A DNA stretch of 64,000 bases. It comes from Curtobacterium pusillum (GTDB taxonomy: Bacteria; Actinomycetota; Actinomycetes; Actinomycetales; Microbacteriaceae). The translations under genes and the position numbers were made by a program. How positions within the stretch are numbered: the stretch's first letter is position 1; each line of letters starts with the position of its first letter. The notes beneath the pieces were generated by a model. It was given only the letters and a program-made list of their open reading frames with translations. It searched no databases and was not told where the DNA came from. Below, piece after piece: positions 1 to 8,545 of this stretch. Location: positions 219,158-283,157 of the forward strand of contig NZ_VDZH01000003.1 in NCBI RefSeq assembly GCF_007673235.1, in the 5' to 3' direction.

Positions 1-1
1 C

Positions 2-265
2 CCGGTCGCGCCCACGAAGATCGTGGCCTGGCTGCTCCTCATGCTCATCTCGGTCGCGCTGGTCACGTGGGTCTACCCAGCGGTGCGGCCTGGAGGCACG
101 GATCACCCCGCCCCAGCACGTCCCGCCCGGTGGTCGGCTGGTTCTCGACGACTTCGGGGCGCGCGCGCAGCGGCCCCCCATAGGCTGCGGGGGTCGAGGC
201 CCTCCGGGGCCGCTTCCGCTCGCCGCGAATCCTCAGCCTTCCGCGACCGAGCGCCCCTAGGCTGA
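2..265 (+). CDS. C-terminal fragment of a membrane protein (5' end outside the window)
   Basis: Reading frame 2 is open from the window edge to a TGA at 263-265. The first ~30 residues include a convincing membrane helix (KIVAWLLLMLISVALVTWVY). From about residue 30 the translation becomes Arg/Ala/Pro-rich and low in complexity, starting exactly where a dispersed CTGGAGGC repeat occurs (85-101). This suggests the authentic coding sequence ends near that repeat, or that its C-terminus was rewritten by it. The family cannot be named from so short a piece. It may simply be the last helix of a gene upstream of the window. Confidence 0.4.
   Translation, partial: PVAPTKIVAWLLLMLISVALVTWVYPAVRPGGTDHPAPARPARWSAGSRRLRGARAAAPHRLRGSRPSGAASARRESSAFRDRAPLG
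85..101. repeat. Half copy of the dispersed CTGGAGGC repeat
   Basis: The segment reads GCGGCCTGGAGGCACGG, one arm of the palindromic repeat seen in full at 8465-8508, 42906-42947 and 55984-56025. It lies at the junction between the membrane helix and the low-complexity tail of the preceding partial gene. Confidence 0.6.
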
Positions 266-296
266 GAGGACTCGAATCTCCAAGGAAGAGGACACC

Positions 297-1169
297 ATGG
301 CCTTCAAGCCCGGTTTCGACCAGTCCCCCGCCTTCAACAACCAGGGGCCCAACACCTGGGGTGGGCGTGGCGCTGGTCAGCAGCAGGCCGGCTGGGGACA
401 GACCCCGCAGCAGGCGCAGGGCGGCATGACGCCCGAGCAGCTGCAGTACATGTACGACCGTCCGGCGGCCAGCACGGTCGACACGGACCGCATGTCGTAC
501 GAGGACACCATCGTCAAGACGCTCCTGGCGTTCGGCGTACTGATTGTCGGCGCGGTCGCCGGCTGGAACCTGCCGCCGATGGTCTGGATCGTCGGCGCGA
601 TCGTCGGTTTCGTCCTGGCGCTCGTCAACACCTTCAAGAAGAAGCCGTCGCCGGGCCTGGTCCTGACGTACGCGTTCTTCGAGGGTCTGTTCGTAGGCGG
701 TATCTCGAACTACTTCCAGACGGCGTTCCCGCAGGCCGACGGCATCGTCGCGCAGGCGGTCTTCGGCACCCTCGGGGTGTTCGCGGTCACGCTGCTGCTG
801 TTCCTCTCGGGCAAGGTCCGCGCGACGCCGAAGCTGACCCGCTTCTTCCTCATCGCGATGGTCGGGTACATGGCGTTCTCGCTCGTGAACCTCGTCCTGA
901 TGTGGACCGGCGTGACGAGCACGGCGTTCGGGCTCATGGGCACGACGATCTTCGGCATCCCGCTCGGCGTCGTCATCGGCATCTTCGTGGTCCTGATGGC
1001 CGCGTACTCGCTGATCCTCGATTTCGACCAGATCAAGACCGGTGTCCAGCGCGGCGCCCCGAAGATCTACGCGTGGACGGCGGCGTTCGGTCTCATCGTC
1101 ACCCTCGTGTGGCTGTACCTCGAGATCCTGCGCATCCTCGCCATCATCGCGAGCAGTCAGCGCAACTAG
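297..1169 (+). CDS. Bax inhibitor-1/YccA family membrane protein
   Basis: This 290-residue protein has a Gln/Gly-rich cytosolic N-terminus (about residues 1-60) and then seven predicted membrane helices, the architecture of the actinobacterial Bax-inhibitor-1 (YccA/YetJ) family. The last helices contain acidic residues (ILDFDQIKTG) matching the family's conserved C-terminal di-acidic region, which in YetJ relatives controls a pH-dependent Ca2+ leak. The ATG is preceded by AAGGAAGAGG at good spacing. It is monocistronic and ends in a strong hairpin. Function in actinobacteria is poorly defined; membrane stress or ion leak is family-level inference. Confidence 0.85.
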   Translation: MAFKPGFDQSPAFNNQGPNTWGGRGAGQQQAGWGQTPQQAQGGMTPEQLQYMYDRPAASTVDTDRMSYEDTIVKTLLAFGVLIVGAVAGWNLPPMVWIVGAIVGFVLALVNTFKKKPSPGLVLTYAFFEGLFVGGISNYFQTAFPQADGIVAQAVFGTLGVFAVTLLLFLSGKVRATPKLTRFFLIAMVGYMAFSLVNLVLMWTGVTSTAFGLMGTTIFGIPLGVVIGIFVVLMAAYSLILDFDQIKTGVQRGAPKIYAWTAAFGLIVTLVWLYLEILRILAIIASSQRN

Positions 1170-1181
1170 ATCCGACCAGGA

Positions 1182-1210
1182 GGGCCCCGGCGAACACGCC
1201 GGGGCCCTTC
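1182..1210 (+). terminator. Intrinsic terminator of the Bax-inhibitor gene
   Basis: An 11-bp perfect GC stem (GGGCCCCGGCG / CGCCGGGGCCC, loop AACA) begins 13 nt after the stop codon and is followed by TTC. The weak T-run is normal for high-GC actinobacteria. Confidence 0.8.
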
Positions 1211-1296
1211 GTCGTTCCCGGGCGGGGGCCCTCCCGTCCCGCGCGGCCCTGTCCGAGCCGCCCCGAGCCGCCGAGGTCGCACAACACGCCGCGCGT

Positions 1297-1367
1297 GTGT
1301 CGCCGAGGTCGCGAGAACTGACGCCGCACACGAGCGGGAGCGGCAGTTCGTGCGACCTCGGCGACAC
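1297..1367. repeat. Imperfect 24-bp inverted repeat (second palindromic family)
   Basis: Arms at 1297-1320 and 1344-1367 are reverse complements with two mismatches and share the core GTGTCGCCGAGGTCGC. A further partial copy of the core (CCGAGGTCGCACAAC) sits at about 1271. The family differs from the CTGGAGGC repeats. It lies between the convergent Bax-inhibitor gene and guaA. Confidence 0.65.
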
Positions 1368-1413
1368 GCGAAGGGGCCAGGGGACGCGAAGGGGCCAGGG
1401 GACGCGAAGGGGC
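1366..1413. repeat. 18-bp tandem repeat, 2.7 copies
   Basis: The unit ACGCGAAGGGGCCAGGGG occurs at 1366-1383 and 1384-1401, with a partial third copy at 1402-1413 that runs into the guaA terminator stem. It looks like a slippage-type microsatellite grown out of the terminator arm. Confidence 0.8.
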
Positions 1414-1441
1414 CCGGCACGCGTGACGCGTGCCGGGCCCC
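1409..1441 (-). terminator. Bidirectional terminator downstream of guaA
   Basis: A 15-bp perfect stem (1409-1423 / 1427-1441) with loop TGA lies 16 nt after the guaA stop, between convergent genes. It can act on both strands. Confidence 0.8.
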
Positions 1442-1456
1442 TTCAGCGCGGGAGGA

Positions 1457-3037
1457 CTACTCCCACTCGATCGTCCCCGGCGGCTTCGACGTGACGTCGA
1501 GCACGACCCGGTTGACGTCGGGCACCTCGTTCGTGATGCGGTTCGAGATCTTCGCGAGGGTGTCGTACGGCAGACGGGTCCAGTCGGCGGTCATCGCGTC
1601 CTCCGAGGAGACCGGACGGAGCACGATCGGATGGCCGTAGGTGCGGCCGTCGCCCTGGACGCCCACGGAACGGACGTCGGCGAGCAGGACGACCGGGCAC
1701 TGCCAGATCTCCTGGTCGAGACTGGCCGCGGTGAGTTCCTCGCGCGCGATCTTGTCTGCAGCACGGAGCAGCTCGAGGCGGTCCTTCGTGACCTCGCCGA
1801 CGATGCGGATGCCGAGCCCCGGTCCGGGGAACGGCTGGCGGCCGACGATGACCTCGGGCAGCCCGAGCTCGCGACCGACCGCGCGGACCTCGTCCTTGAA
1901 CAGGGTGCGGAGCGGCTCGACCAGCTCGAACGTCATGTCGTCCGGGAGGCCGCCGACGTTGTGGTGCGACTTGATGTTCGCCGTGCCGGAACCACCGCCG
2001 GACTCGACGACGTCGGGGTAGAGCGTGCCCTGCACGAGGAACTTGACCTCGCCGGCAGCGTCGTCACCGCGGGCCTCGAGCACGAGCGCCTCGGCCGCGG
2101 CCTCGAAGGTGCGGATGAACTCGCGCCCGATGATCTTGCGCTTCTGCTCCGGGTCGCTCACGCCGGCGAGGGCGTCGAGGAACTGCTGCTCGGCGTCGAT
2201 CGTGATGAGGCGCACACCGGTGGAGGCGACGTAGTCCTCTTCCACCTGCTTGCGCTCGTCGGCGCGGAGGAGCCCGTGGTCGACGAAGACGCACGTGAGC
2301 TGGTCACCGACGGCCTTGTGCACGATCGCCGCGGCGACGGCGGAGTCGACACCACCCGAGAGACCGGCGATCACGCGGCTGGATCCGACCTGGGCCTGGA
2401 TCCGGGCGACCTGCTCCTCGATGACGTTCGCCGAGTTCCAGTCACCGGGGAGCCCGGCGGCACGGTGCAGGAAGTTCTCGAGCACGGCCTGGCCGTACAC
2501 GGAGTGCTTGACCTCGGGGTGCCACTGCACGCCGTAGAGCTTGCGCTCGTCGGACGCGAACGCGGCGACGGGGGTCGAGGCGCTCGACGCGAGGACCTCG
2601 AAGCCCTCCGGCGCCTTCGCCACGGAGTCGCCGTGGGACATCCAGGTCACCTGCGACTCCGGCTGCGCGCCGAGGAGCACGCTGTCGGTGCCCGTCACGG
2701 TGACGTCGGTCGCGCCGTACTCACGCTGGCCGGTCTGCGCGACCTCGCCGCCGAGGGCGGTCGCCATGGCCTGGAAGCCGTAGCAGATGCCCAGCACGGG
2801 GACGCCGAGGTCGAGGATGTCGCCGTCGAGCGACGGTGCGCCAGCCTCGTACACGGACGACGGACCACCGGACAGCACGATGGCCGCCGGGTCCTTCGCA
2901 CGGACCTCGTCCGCCGTGATCGAGTGCGGGACGATCTCGCTGTAGACGTTCGCCTCACGGACCCGTCGCGCGATGAGCTGCGCGTACTGGGCTCCGAAGT
3001 CGACGACGAGGACGGGACGCTGTTCGGTCTCGCTCAC
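1457..3037 (-). CDS. guaA: GMP synthase (glutamine-hydrolysing)
   Basis: GuaA converts XMP, ATP and glutamine to GMP, the last step of guanine nucleotide synthesis. The 526-residue protein has the normal two-domain layout. The class I glutaminase domain carries nucleophile Cys85 in GICYGFQAM and the HPEV motif. The ATP pyrophosphatase domain has the P-loop GLSGGVDSA, and the C-terminal dimerisation domain ends in the conserved KPPGTIEWE. The start overlaps the stop of the DUF3817 gene by 4 nt (ATGA), so translation is coupled to the khtT-khtU-SURF1-DUF3817 operon. The other guanine-pathway genes, guaB and guaB3, lie 8-14 kb away. Confidence 0.98.
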   Translation of the reverse strand: MSETEQRPVLVVDFGAQYAQLIARRVREANVYSEIVPHSITADEVRAKDPAAIVLSGGPSSVYEAGAPSLDGDILDLGVPVLGICYGFQAMATALGGEVAQTGQREYGATDVTVTGTDSVLLGAQPESQVTWMSHGDSVAKAPEGFEVLASSASTPVAAFASDERKLYGVQWHPEVKHSVYGQAVLENFLHRAAGLPGDWNSANVIEEQVARIQAQVGSSRVIAGLSGGVDSAVAAAIVHKAVGDQLTCVFVDHGLLRADERKQVEEDYVASTGVRLITIDAEQQFLDALAGVSDPEQKRKIIGREFIRTFEAAAEALVLEARGDDAAGEVKFLVQGTLYPDVVESGGGSGTANIKSHHNVGGLPDDMTFELVEPLRTLFKDEVRAVGRELGLPEVIVGRQPFPGPGLGIRIVGEVTKDRLELLRAADKIAREELTAASLDQEIWQCPVVLLADVRSVGVQGDGRTYGHPIVLRPVSSEDAMTADWTRLPYDTLAKISNRITNEVPDVNRVVLDVTSKPPGTIEWE

Positions 3038-3480
3038 CGAGCGGCCTCCTTCTCACGCTGCTGGGCAGCGGTCAGCTCGTGGTAGGTGTCCATGGCGATC
3101 TTCTGCATGCGGTGCTCGACCACGAACGACATGAACGGGATGATGCCCCCGAGGGCGATGAGCAGGAAGCGGATCGGCTTCCAGCGCATGATGCTCCACA
3201 GACGGAAGTCGGTGAAGAGGTAGAGCACGTACAGCCAGCCGTGGGCGATCAGGATGCCGATCGACAGGTTGAAGGTGCCGGGCTCCTTGCCCGCCGTGCC
3301 CTCCGGCACGAAGAACGCGCCGCCGCCGAGCTGCATCTCGAGGTGCAGCGGCGTGTACTTGATGACCATCTCGACCACCAGGGCGAGCAGCAGCACACCG
3401 GTGATGTACGCCGAGACGCGGTACCACTTCACCGCGCCCGGGATCTTCGGGATGTCACGGGTACGGACGGTCAGAGCCAT
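3034..3480 (-). CDS. DUF3817 domain integral membrane protein
   Basis: This 148-residue protein has about three to four predicted helices (near residues 20-40, 75-95 and 108-128) and the DUF3817 pattern, including HGWLYVLYL and a positively charged C-terminus. DUF3817 proteins are commonly adjacent to guaA in Microbacteriaceae; the biochemical role is unknown. The ATG at 3480 is preferred over the one at 3489 because a -10-like TAGGAT lies exactly 7 nt upstream of it, as for many predicted leaderless genes in this window. The 3' end overlaps guaA by 4 nt. Confidence 0.8.
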   Translation of the reverse strand: MALTVRTRDIPKIPGAVKWYRVSAYITGVLLLALVVEMVIKYTPLHLEMQLGGGAFFVPEGTAGKEPGTFNLSIGILIAHGWLYVLYLFTDFRLWSIMRWKPIRFLLIALGGIIPFMSFVVEHRMQKIAMDTYHELTAAQQREKEAAR

Positions 3481-3490
3481 ATCGGCCATC

Positions 3491-4270
3491 CTACCGTCGG
3501 TCGGCGAGGGCCCCGTCGACGCTGAGAGCGGCCTCACGCCGGTCCTCTTCCTCGCGCTCCCAGGCGTCCTTCACGAAGCGGTACCAGAGGAACACGGCGA
3601 ACCCGGCGAAGACGACCCACTCGACGGCGTAGAAGAGGTTCAGCCAGTCGAACTGGACCTCCCGCGTCGGGGCACGGTCGGCGATGGCGCCGAGGTCGGC
3701 AGCCTTCGCGGTGGTGCCGTCGGCGACGACGTACCCGAGGTACATCTCGTCGTCGAAGTGCTTCCACGTGTTCACGAACCGGGCCGGAGCGACCGCCGAG
3801 TACTCGCCCTTGTCGTAGGTGTCCTGGTCGGGCGACTCGGCCGGGTAGTAGCGGCCCTCGATCGTCAGGCGCGCGCCGTCCGTCAGACGGTCACCCCCGG
3901 CGACGGCGGCCGAGCGCTGGTCGGACCACCCGATGACGACCGGGAGGCTCGCCCCACTTCCGGCATCGACCAGGTGTCCCACGGTCTGGTACGTCCCACC
4001 CCCGCTGCGGCCGGTCAGGACGGTCGTGTCACCGGCGACGAACGTGCCGGTGACGGTGACCTTCTGCCCGGCCATCGTCTCGGTCGCGGGCTGCATCGGC
4101 CGGGTCACGGCGTCGAGGGACTTCCGCGTCTCGGTGGTCGCCGGCAGTGGCTTGCCGTTCGCGATGCTCCGCTCGAGCTGCCACTTGCCCAGCCCGGCGA
4201 ACACCGCCGCCAGCACGAGCGCCAGCAAGAGCAGCGCGATCCACCTCGGTCGTCGGGCTACGGCCCACAT
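3491..4270 (-). CDS. SURF1 family cytochrome oxidase biogenesis protein
   Basis: This 259-residue protein has the SURF1 topology: one helix at about residues 10-27, a large extracytoplasmic domain and a second helix at about 213-233 (YAVEWVVFAGFAVFLWYRF). Family marks include the GKWQLER segment just after helix 1, a GRYYPAE turn and the terminal WLNLFYAVEW block. SURF1 proteins help insert heme a into cytochrome aa3 oxidase. No cox genes are nearby; it sits 5 nt downstream of khtU in the same operon. Confidence 0.88.
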   Translation of the reverse strand: MWAVARRPRWIALLLLALVLAAVFAGLGKWQLERSIANGKPLPATTETRKSLDAVTRPMQPATETMAGQKVTVTGTFVAGDTTVLTGRSGGGTYQTVGHLVDAGSGASLPVVIGWSDQRSAAVAGGDRLTDGARLTIEGRYYPAESPDQDTYDKGEYSAVAPARFVNTWKHFDDEMYLGYVVADGTTAKAADLGAIADRAPTREVQFDWLNLFYAVEWVVFAGFAVFLWYRFVKDAWEREEEDRREAALSVDGALADRR

Positions 4271-4275
4271 TCGTA

Positions 4276-5709
4276 TCAGTACTCCGGATCGCGCTGACGG
4301 ACCGGGCGTTCGGGGCGCTCGGCAGGAAGGGGCTCGGACGCCGCCTCCGAGGGCTCATTCTCCCGCTCTTCCCTGCCAGCCGCCTCCACCAGGGCGAACT
4401 CCTCCGCGAACTGGCGGTCCCGCTCCGCACGGCGCGCAGCGGCGTCCGCGGCGTCGGACTCGGCCTCGGCCTCCGCTGCCTCGGCCGCGGCGGCAGCCGC
4501 GACGGCCCGGCGACCGCCGAGGCGCGTGCGCAGCCGCGCGAGGCGGGCGGGTCGCACCACGAGGCGGCCGATCCGGTCCGAGTTCACGGCGAGGAGGGGT
4601 CCGAGGATGGCCATGACGAGGACGTAGAGGCCCGCGAACGCGGTGATCCGTGCCTCCAGGCCGGCGGCAGCCGAGAGCGTCGCGAGGATGAGCGCGAACT
4701 CGCCACGGTTCACCAGGATCACGGCGGTGTTGATGCCCTGCTGGACGTTGAAGCCGTTCATCCGCGCGACGAGCTGTCCGGCGACCGCGTTGAGCACCAC
4801 CGTCATGCCGATCGCGCCGAGGACGGGCCAGAGCACCTCGCCGAAGGTGGACAGGTCGAGCCCGAGGCCGAAGTTCACGAAGAAGAACGCCGCGAACACG
4901 TCGCGCATCGGGAGTGCGAGCTGCTCGATGCGGTCCCGGTAGCGGGTCGCCCCGCAGAGCAGACCGATCACGAACGCGCCGATCGCATCGGTCACACCGA
5001 GCAGGTCACCGATGCCGCCGAACATCACCGCGAGACCGAAGAACAGCACCGTGAACAGTTCGTCGTCACGCGTCGCGAAGATCTTCGACACCCACTTGCC
5101 GGCGAACCGGGCGAGCGTGAACATCACGATCAGGAAGCCGAACGCGAGCGCGAGCTTGCCGACCACCGCCCACGCGTTCGTGTCGCCGGAGAGCACCACC
5201 GAGACGATCGCCAGGTAGATGGCGATGAAGACGTCCTCGATGACCGTGACACCGAGGATCATCGGCGTCTCGTCGTTGGCCAGGCGCCGCAGCTCGATGA
5301 GGAGCTTCGTGACGATCGCGCTCGACGACGTCGCCGTCATGCCCGCGATGATCAGGGCCTCGCGGGTGCCCCAACCGAGCGAGAACCCGAAGGCGAACCC
5401 GACGCCCATGTTGATGGCCACGTACGTGCCGCCGGAGACCAGGAGTTTGCCGGCGTTGCCGTAGAACTCCTCCTGGTCGAACTCCAACCCGAGGTTGAAC
5501 AGCAGCAGGATGAGGCCGAAGGTCGCGATCAGCTCGATCGTGTGCGACTCGACGTTCAGCCCGATCCACGGCGTGTGCGGACTCGCGATGAGCCCGACGA
5601 TCATGTAGATCGGGATCGCCGGCAGCCCGATCACCTTGCCGAGTCGCCCCAGCACGTAGGCGATGACGAAGAGCACACCGATGGTGAGCAGCTCACCACC
5701 CAGGTGCAT
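4276..5709 (-). CDS. khtU: Cation:proton antiporter, KhtU/KefB type (CPA2)
   Basis: The 477-residue protein has 11-13 predicted helices of a CPA2 exchanger over residues 1-385, then a cytosolic tail of about 90 residues rich in Ala, Glu and Arg (AAAAAAEAAEAEAE) that could form a coiled coil. It lies 3 nt downstream of a KhtT-like regulatory subunit. The pair matches the two-gene KhtT/KhtU K+(NH4+)/H+ antiporter layout, which exports K+ under alkaline or osmotic stress. Specificity for K+ is inferred from the partner. Codons near 4648-4664 match one arm of the dispersed repeat, possibly by chance. Confidence 0.85.
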   Translation of the reverse strand: MHLGGELLTIGVLFVIAYVLGRLGKVIGLPAIPIYMIVGLIASPHTPWIGLNVESHTIELIATFGLILLLFNLGLEFDQEEFYGNAGKLLVSGGTYVAINMGVGFAFGFSLGWGTREALIIAGMTATSSSAIVTKLLIELRRLANDETPMILGVTVIEDVFIAIYLAIVSVVLSGDTNAWAVVGKLALAFGFLIVMFTLARFAGKWVSKIFATRDDELFTVLFFGLAVMFGGIGDLLGVTDAIGAFVIGLLCGATRYRDRIEQLALPMRDVFAAFFFVNFGLGLDLSTFGEVLWPVLGAIGMTVVLNAVAGQLVARMNGFNVQQGINTAVILVNRGEFALILATLSAAAGLEARITAFAGLYVLVMAILGPLLAVNSDRIGRLVVRPARLARLRTRLGGRRAVAAAAAAEAAEAEAESDAADAAARRAERDRQFAEEFALVEAAGREERENEPSEAASEPLPAERPERPVRQRDPEY

Positions 5710-5712
5710 GCG

Positions 5713-6243
5713 CTAGCTCTTCCGCGGGGCCTCGGCCGATGCGGCCGCAAGCTCTCCGCTGCGGTAGAAGGAGAAGGCCTTGGCGACCTTCTCGGGGGAC
5801 CCGGCGACGACGATCGTGTCACCGGGGAAGACGACGAAGTCCGAGGAGGGCGCCGGGTTGGCGCTGTCGCCGCGGACGACGGCCACGACGGTCAGTCCGA
5901 TGAAGCCGGAGTCGTGCAGGTCGCCGAGGGGCTTGCCGGCGATCGCGTCGTCGTAGTCGACCGAGAACCAGTCGATCGACAGGCCCGGGATCTCGTCGAG
6001 CTTGTCGAGGCCCTCGGTGATCCGGGTGCCGCCGAGCAGTTCGGCGAGGGTGTGTGCTTCGTCCTCACTGAGGCGCAGCGACACCTTCTCCGACTTGTCC
6101 GCGCCGTCCGAGACGTCCGCGAAGGAGATGAGGTCGGAGTGGCCCGACCGGTGCGTGATGACACCGCACTTGCCACCGTCGTCGGTGTAGAAGCTGTGCA
6201 GCACGCCGACTCCGGGGAGTTTGACGCGATGGACGTCGACCAT
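5713..6243 (-). CDS. khtT: TrkA-C (RCK_C) regulatory subunit of the K+/H+ antiporter, KhtT-like
   Basis: This 176-residue soluble protein has an N-terminal KhtT-type domain (HRVKLPGVGVLHSFYTDDGGK) and a C-terminal RCK_C domain (about residues 90-160) with the usual GD(S/T)xxVAG turn (PGDTIVVAGSPE). In Bacillus KhtT the RCK_C domain binds c-di-AMP and gates KhtU. The ATG at 6243 is chosen because AAAGGGAG precedes it by 5 nt; the upstream in-frame start at 6282 has no such site. It is the first gene of the khtTU-SURF1-DUF3817-guaA operon. Confidence 0.85.
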   Translation of the reverse strand: MVDVHRVKLPGVGVLHSFYTDDGGKCGVITHRSGHSDLISFADVSDGADKSEKVSLRLSEDEAHTLAELLGGTRITEGLDKLDEIPGLSIDWFSVDYDDAIAGKPLGDLHDSGFIGLTVVAVVRGDSANPAPSSDFVVFPGDTIVVAGSPEKVAKAFSFYRSGELAAASAEAPRKS

Positions 6244-6300
6244 GATGGCTCCCTTTTCGAGTACCCCGATGATAACCACCACGGAGGTCCGGCCATTCCG

Positions 6301-7848
6301 TCAGGCGAAGTCGGATCCACCACCCCGCGCCGCCGCGAGCAGCGACCGGTCCGCGACGAGCTCCACGGCGGCGGCGATCTCCGGGGCGAGCCAGCGGTCG
6401 TCCCCGGGTCCCGCGACCCGTTCCCGGAGCACGGCACGCACGTCCCCGGTGAGCGCGGCCGTCGCGACGCCGCGCATGTCGGCCGCCCGCGCCGCCGTCA
6501 GGACCTCGATCGCGAGCACGCGGGTGAGCCCGTCGATCGCCCGGCGGAGCTTGCGTGCCGCGCCCCAGCCCATCGACACGTGGTCCTCCTGCATCGCCGA
6601 GGTGGGGATCGAGTCCACCGACGCGGGCACGGCCAGACGCTTCAGCTCGGAGACGATCCCGGCCTGGGTGTACTGCGCGATCATGTGCCCGGAGTCGACG
6701 CCCGGGTCGTTCGCCAGGAAGGGCGGGAGTCCGCCGTTCCGGGTCGCGTCGAGGAACCGGTCGGTCCGGCGTTCGGACATGCTCGCGACGTCCGCCACGG
6801 CGATCGCGAGGAAGTCGAGCACGTACCCGACCGGCGCGCCGTGGAAGTTCCCGTTGGACTCCACCCGACCGTCGAGCGTGACCACCGGGTTGTCGACCGC
6901 GGACGCCAGCTCGCGGGAGGCGACGAGTGCCGCGTGGTCGACGGTGTCCCGCGCGGCACCGTGCACCTGCGGGGCGCAGCGCAGCGAGTAGGCGTCCTGG
7001 ACCCGGGTGAAGCCCGTGGAGCGGTGCGCGGCGATCACCGGCGAGCCGTCGAGTGCGGCGCGCATGTTCGCGGCCGAGCGGGCCTGGCCCGGGTGCGGGC
7101 GGAGCGCCTGCAGGTCGGCGGCGAAGACGGTGTCCGTGCCGGCCAGGCCCTCGACGCTCATCGCAGCCGCGAGGTCCGCGGTGCTGAGCAGGGCTCCGAG
7201 GTCGTCGAGCGCCAGGACGAGCATCCCGAGCATGCCGTCGGTGCCGTTGATGAGCGCCAGGCCCTCCTTCTCGCGGAGCACGAGCGGCTCGATGCCCGCC
7301 GCGGCGAGCGCCTCGGCGGCCGGCATCGGGACACCCTGGACCCGCACGTCGCCCTCCCCCATCGCGGCGAGGGCGCAGTGCGCCAACGGTGCGAGGTCGC
7401 CGGAGCAACCCAGGCTGCCGTACTCGCCGATGACGGGCGTGATCCCGGCGTTGAGGAGGTCGGCGTACGTCTGCGCGACCTCGGGACGGACGCCCGTGCG
7501 ACCGGTGGCGAGCGTCGACAGTCGGAGGAGCAGGAGCGCGCGGACGACCTCGTCCTCGACGGCGGGGCCGCTCGACGCCGCATGGCTGCGGACGAGGGAG
7601 GCCTGCAGCTGCGCGCGACGGTCGAACGGGATCTGCTTCGTGGCCAGGGCGCCGAAGCCCGTCGAGACGCCGTAGTGGGGGACGGTGTCGTCCGCGAGGG
7701 CCTCGATGACGGCGCGGCTCTCGGCCATCGCGGCGAGCGCGGTGGGTGCGAGCTCGACGCGTGCGCCGTGCCGGGCGACGGCGACCACGTCGTCGGGAGC
7801 GAGGGCTCCGACGTCGACGGTGACGGGCTGGGTGGCGGTGGTCGTCAT
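6301..7848 (-). CDS. hutH: Histidine ammonia-lyase
   Basis: HutH deaminates L-histidine to urocanate and ammonia. The 515-residue length and sequence are full-length HAL. The MIO prosthetic-group tripeptide is Cys148-Ser149-Gly150 (GSLGCSGDLAPLAH) rather than the commoner Ala-Ser-Gly; such CSG variants are known in actinobacterial HALs. The catalytic YGVSTGFG motif (residues 59-66) and the QEDHVSMG region are present. AGGAG precedes the ATG by 5 nt. No hutU, hutI or other hut gene is nearby, so the rest of the pathway must lie elsewhere. Confidence 0.95.
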   Translation of the reverse strand: MTTTATQPVTVDVGALAPDDVVAVARHGARVELAPTALAAMAESRAVIEALADDTVPHYGVSTGFGALATKQIPFDRRAQLQASLVRSHAASSGPAVEDEVVRALLLLRLSTLATGRTGVRPEVAQTYADLLNAGITPVIGEYGSLGCSGDLAPLAHCALAAMGEGDVRVQGVPMPAAEALAAAGIEPLVLREKEGLALINGTDGMLGMLVLALDDLGALLSTADLAAAMSVEGLAGTDTVFAADLQALRPHPGQARSAANMRAALDGSPVIAAHRSTGFTRVQDAYSLRCAPQVHGAARDTVDHAALVASRELASAVDNPVVTLDGRVESNGNFHGAPVGYVLDFLAIAVADVASMSERRTDRFLDATRNGGLPPFLANDPGVDSGHMIAQYTQAGIVSELKRLAVPASVDSIPTSAMQEDHVSMGWGAARKLRRAIDGLTRVLAIEVLTAARAADMRGVATAALTGDVRAVLRERVAGPGDDRWLAPEIAAAVELVADRSLLAAARGGGSDFA

Positions 7849-7880
7849 GGTGCTCCTGCGGAGGTCGTGAGGGGTGCGTG

Positions 7881-7902
7881 CAGTACCGACTGGACGGTAC
7901 AG
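7881..7902. promoter_or_regulatory. Inverted repeat between hutH and the divergent membrane gene; operator candidate
   Basis: CAGTACCG-ACTGGA-CGGTACAG forms 8-bp arms with one mismatch around a 6-nt spacer, 33 nt upstream of hutH and 41 nt upstream of the divergent gene. The symmetry and position fit a repressor operator for hutH, but no regulator gene is adjacent and the match to any known operator is not established. Confidence 0.35.
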
Positions 7903-7942
7903 ATCATGGCAGCGTTCCGGCTCGCTCCGCTAGGGTCCGCGC

Positions 7943-8458
7943 ATGGGGAACAGCACAGCGAGAACACGCATCGTCGTCGCCGGGGTCGGGGTCACGGCGG
8001 TCATCGCCTACGCCGCACTGCTCGCGGTGCAGGAACTCGTGCTCGATCCGCTCGCCGCAGTGCCGGGGACACCGCTCGCGACGATCTACGCGCACCTCGA
8101 CGGGCAGGGGTTCGACGTGCGCTCCGACATTGTGGGTGTCCTGGTCATCGCGGCCATCGGGGTCGGCCTGGCCGTCGTGGTCACCGTCGTGACGCTGTGG
8201 AAGCGCGTCGAAGCGCACTTCGTGGCCGCCTGGTTCCTCGGCATCGTGGCCGCCGGAGCGGTTCCCGCGTTCGCCGCGGGGTTCCAGCTCGGCATGGACG
8301 TCGCCGACGGGTACGGCATCGGCGGCGAGGACCACACCATCTGGGCCGGCGTCCTGTACGTCACCAGCGTGATCGCGCTCGTCGCGATCCCGGTCGTCCT
8401 CGTGGTGGGTGAGCGACGCCGTGCGCGCCTGGCCACGTCGGGGACGCTGGTCGCCTGA
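7943..8458 (+). CDS. Four-helix membrane protein of unknown function
   Basis: This 171-residue protein has predicted helices at about residues 10-30, 65-85, 93-113 and 135-157, a short positively charged C-terminus (GERRRARLAT) and no recognisable catalytic motif. The ATG at 7943 is preceded by TAGGGT with exactly 6 nt between, the spacing of a leaderless promoter, and has no Shine-Dalgarno sequence. It is monocistronic, divergent from hutH and convergent with glpD. I do not recognise the family. Confidence 0.75.
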   Translation: MGNSTARTRIVVAGVGVTAVIAYAALLAVQELVLDPLAAVPGTPLATIYAHLDGQGFDVRSDIVGVLVIAAIGVGLAVVVTVVTLWKRVEAHFVAAWFLGIVAAGAVPAFAAGFQLGMDVADGYGIGGEDHTIWAGVLYVTSVIALVAIPVVLVVGERRRARLATSGTLVA

Positions 8459-8464
8459 CGGGGG

Positions 8465-8508
8465 CGGGTCGCGCCTCCAGACCGTCGACAGCCTGGAGGC
8501 GCGACCCG
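8465..8508. repeat. Full palindromic CTGGAGGC repeat serving as convergent terminator
   Basis: A perfect 16-bp stem (CGGGTCGCGCCTCCAG at 8465-8480, its complement at 8493-8508) with a 12-nt loop lies 7 nt after one stop and 38 nt before the convergent glpD stop. It is one of the best full copies of the dispersed palindrome and probably terminates transcription from both sides. Confidence 0.85.
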
Positions 8509-8545
8509 TGTTCCCGACGCGGGTCGCGTCGGGCTGTGGCTGGGT

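Noticed and set aside
63..1367. 434-residue minus-strand frame over the Bax-inhibitor gene
   Set aside because: It is an antisense shadow of a clear membrane protein and has no recognisable domain.
4147..8412. 1421-residue open frame on the plus strand across khtU, khtT and hutH
   Set aside because: It is the antisense shadow of three well-supported genes; its translation is Arg/Asp/His-rich low complexity, typical of high-GC shadow frames.
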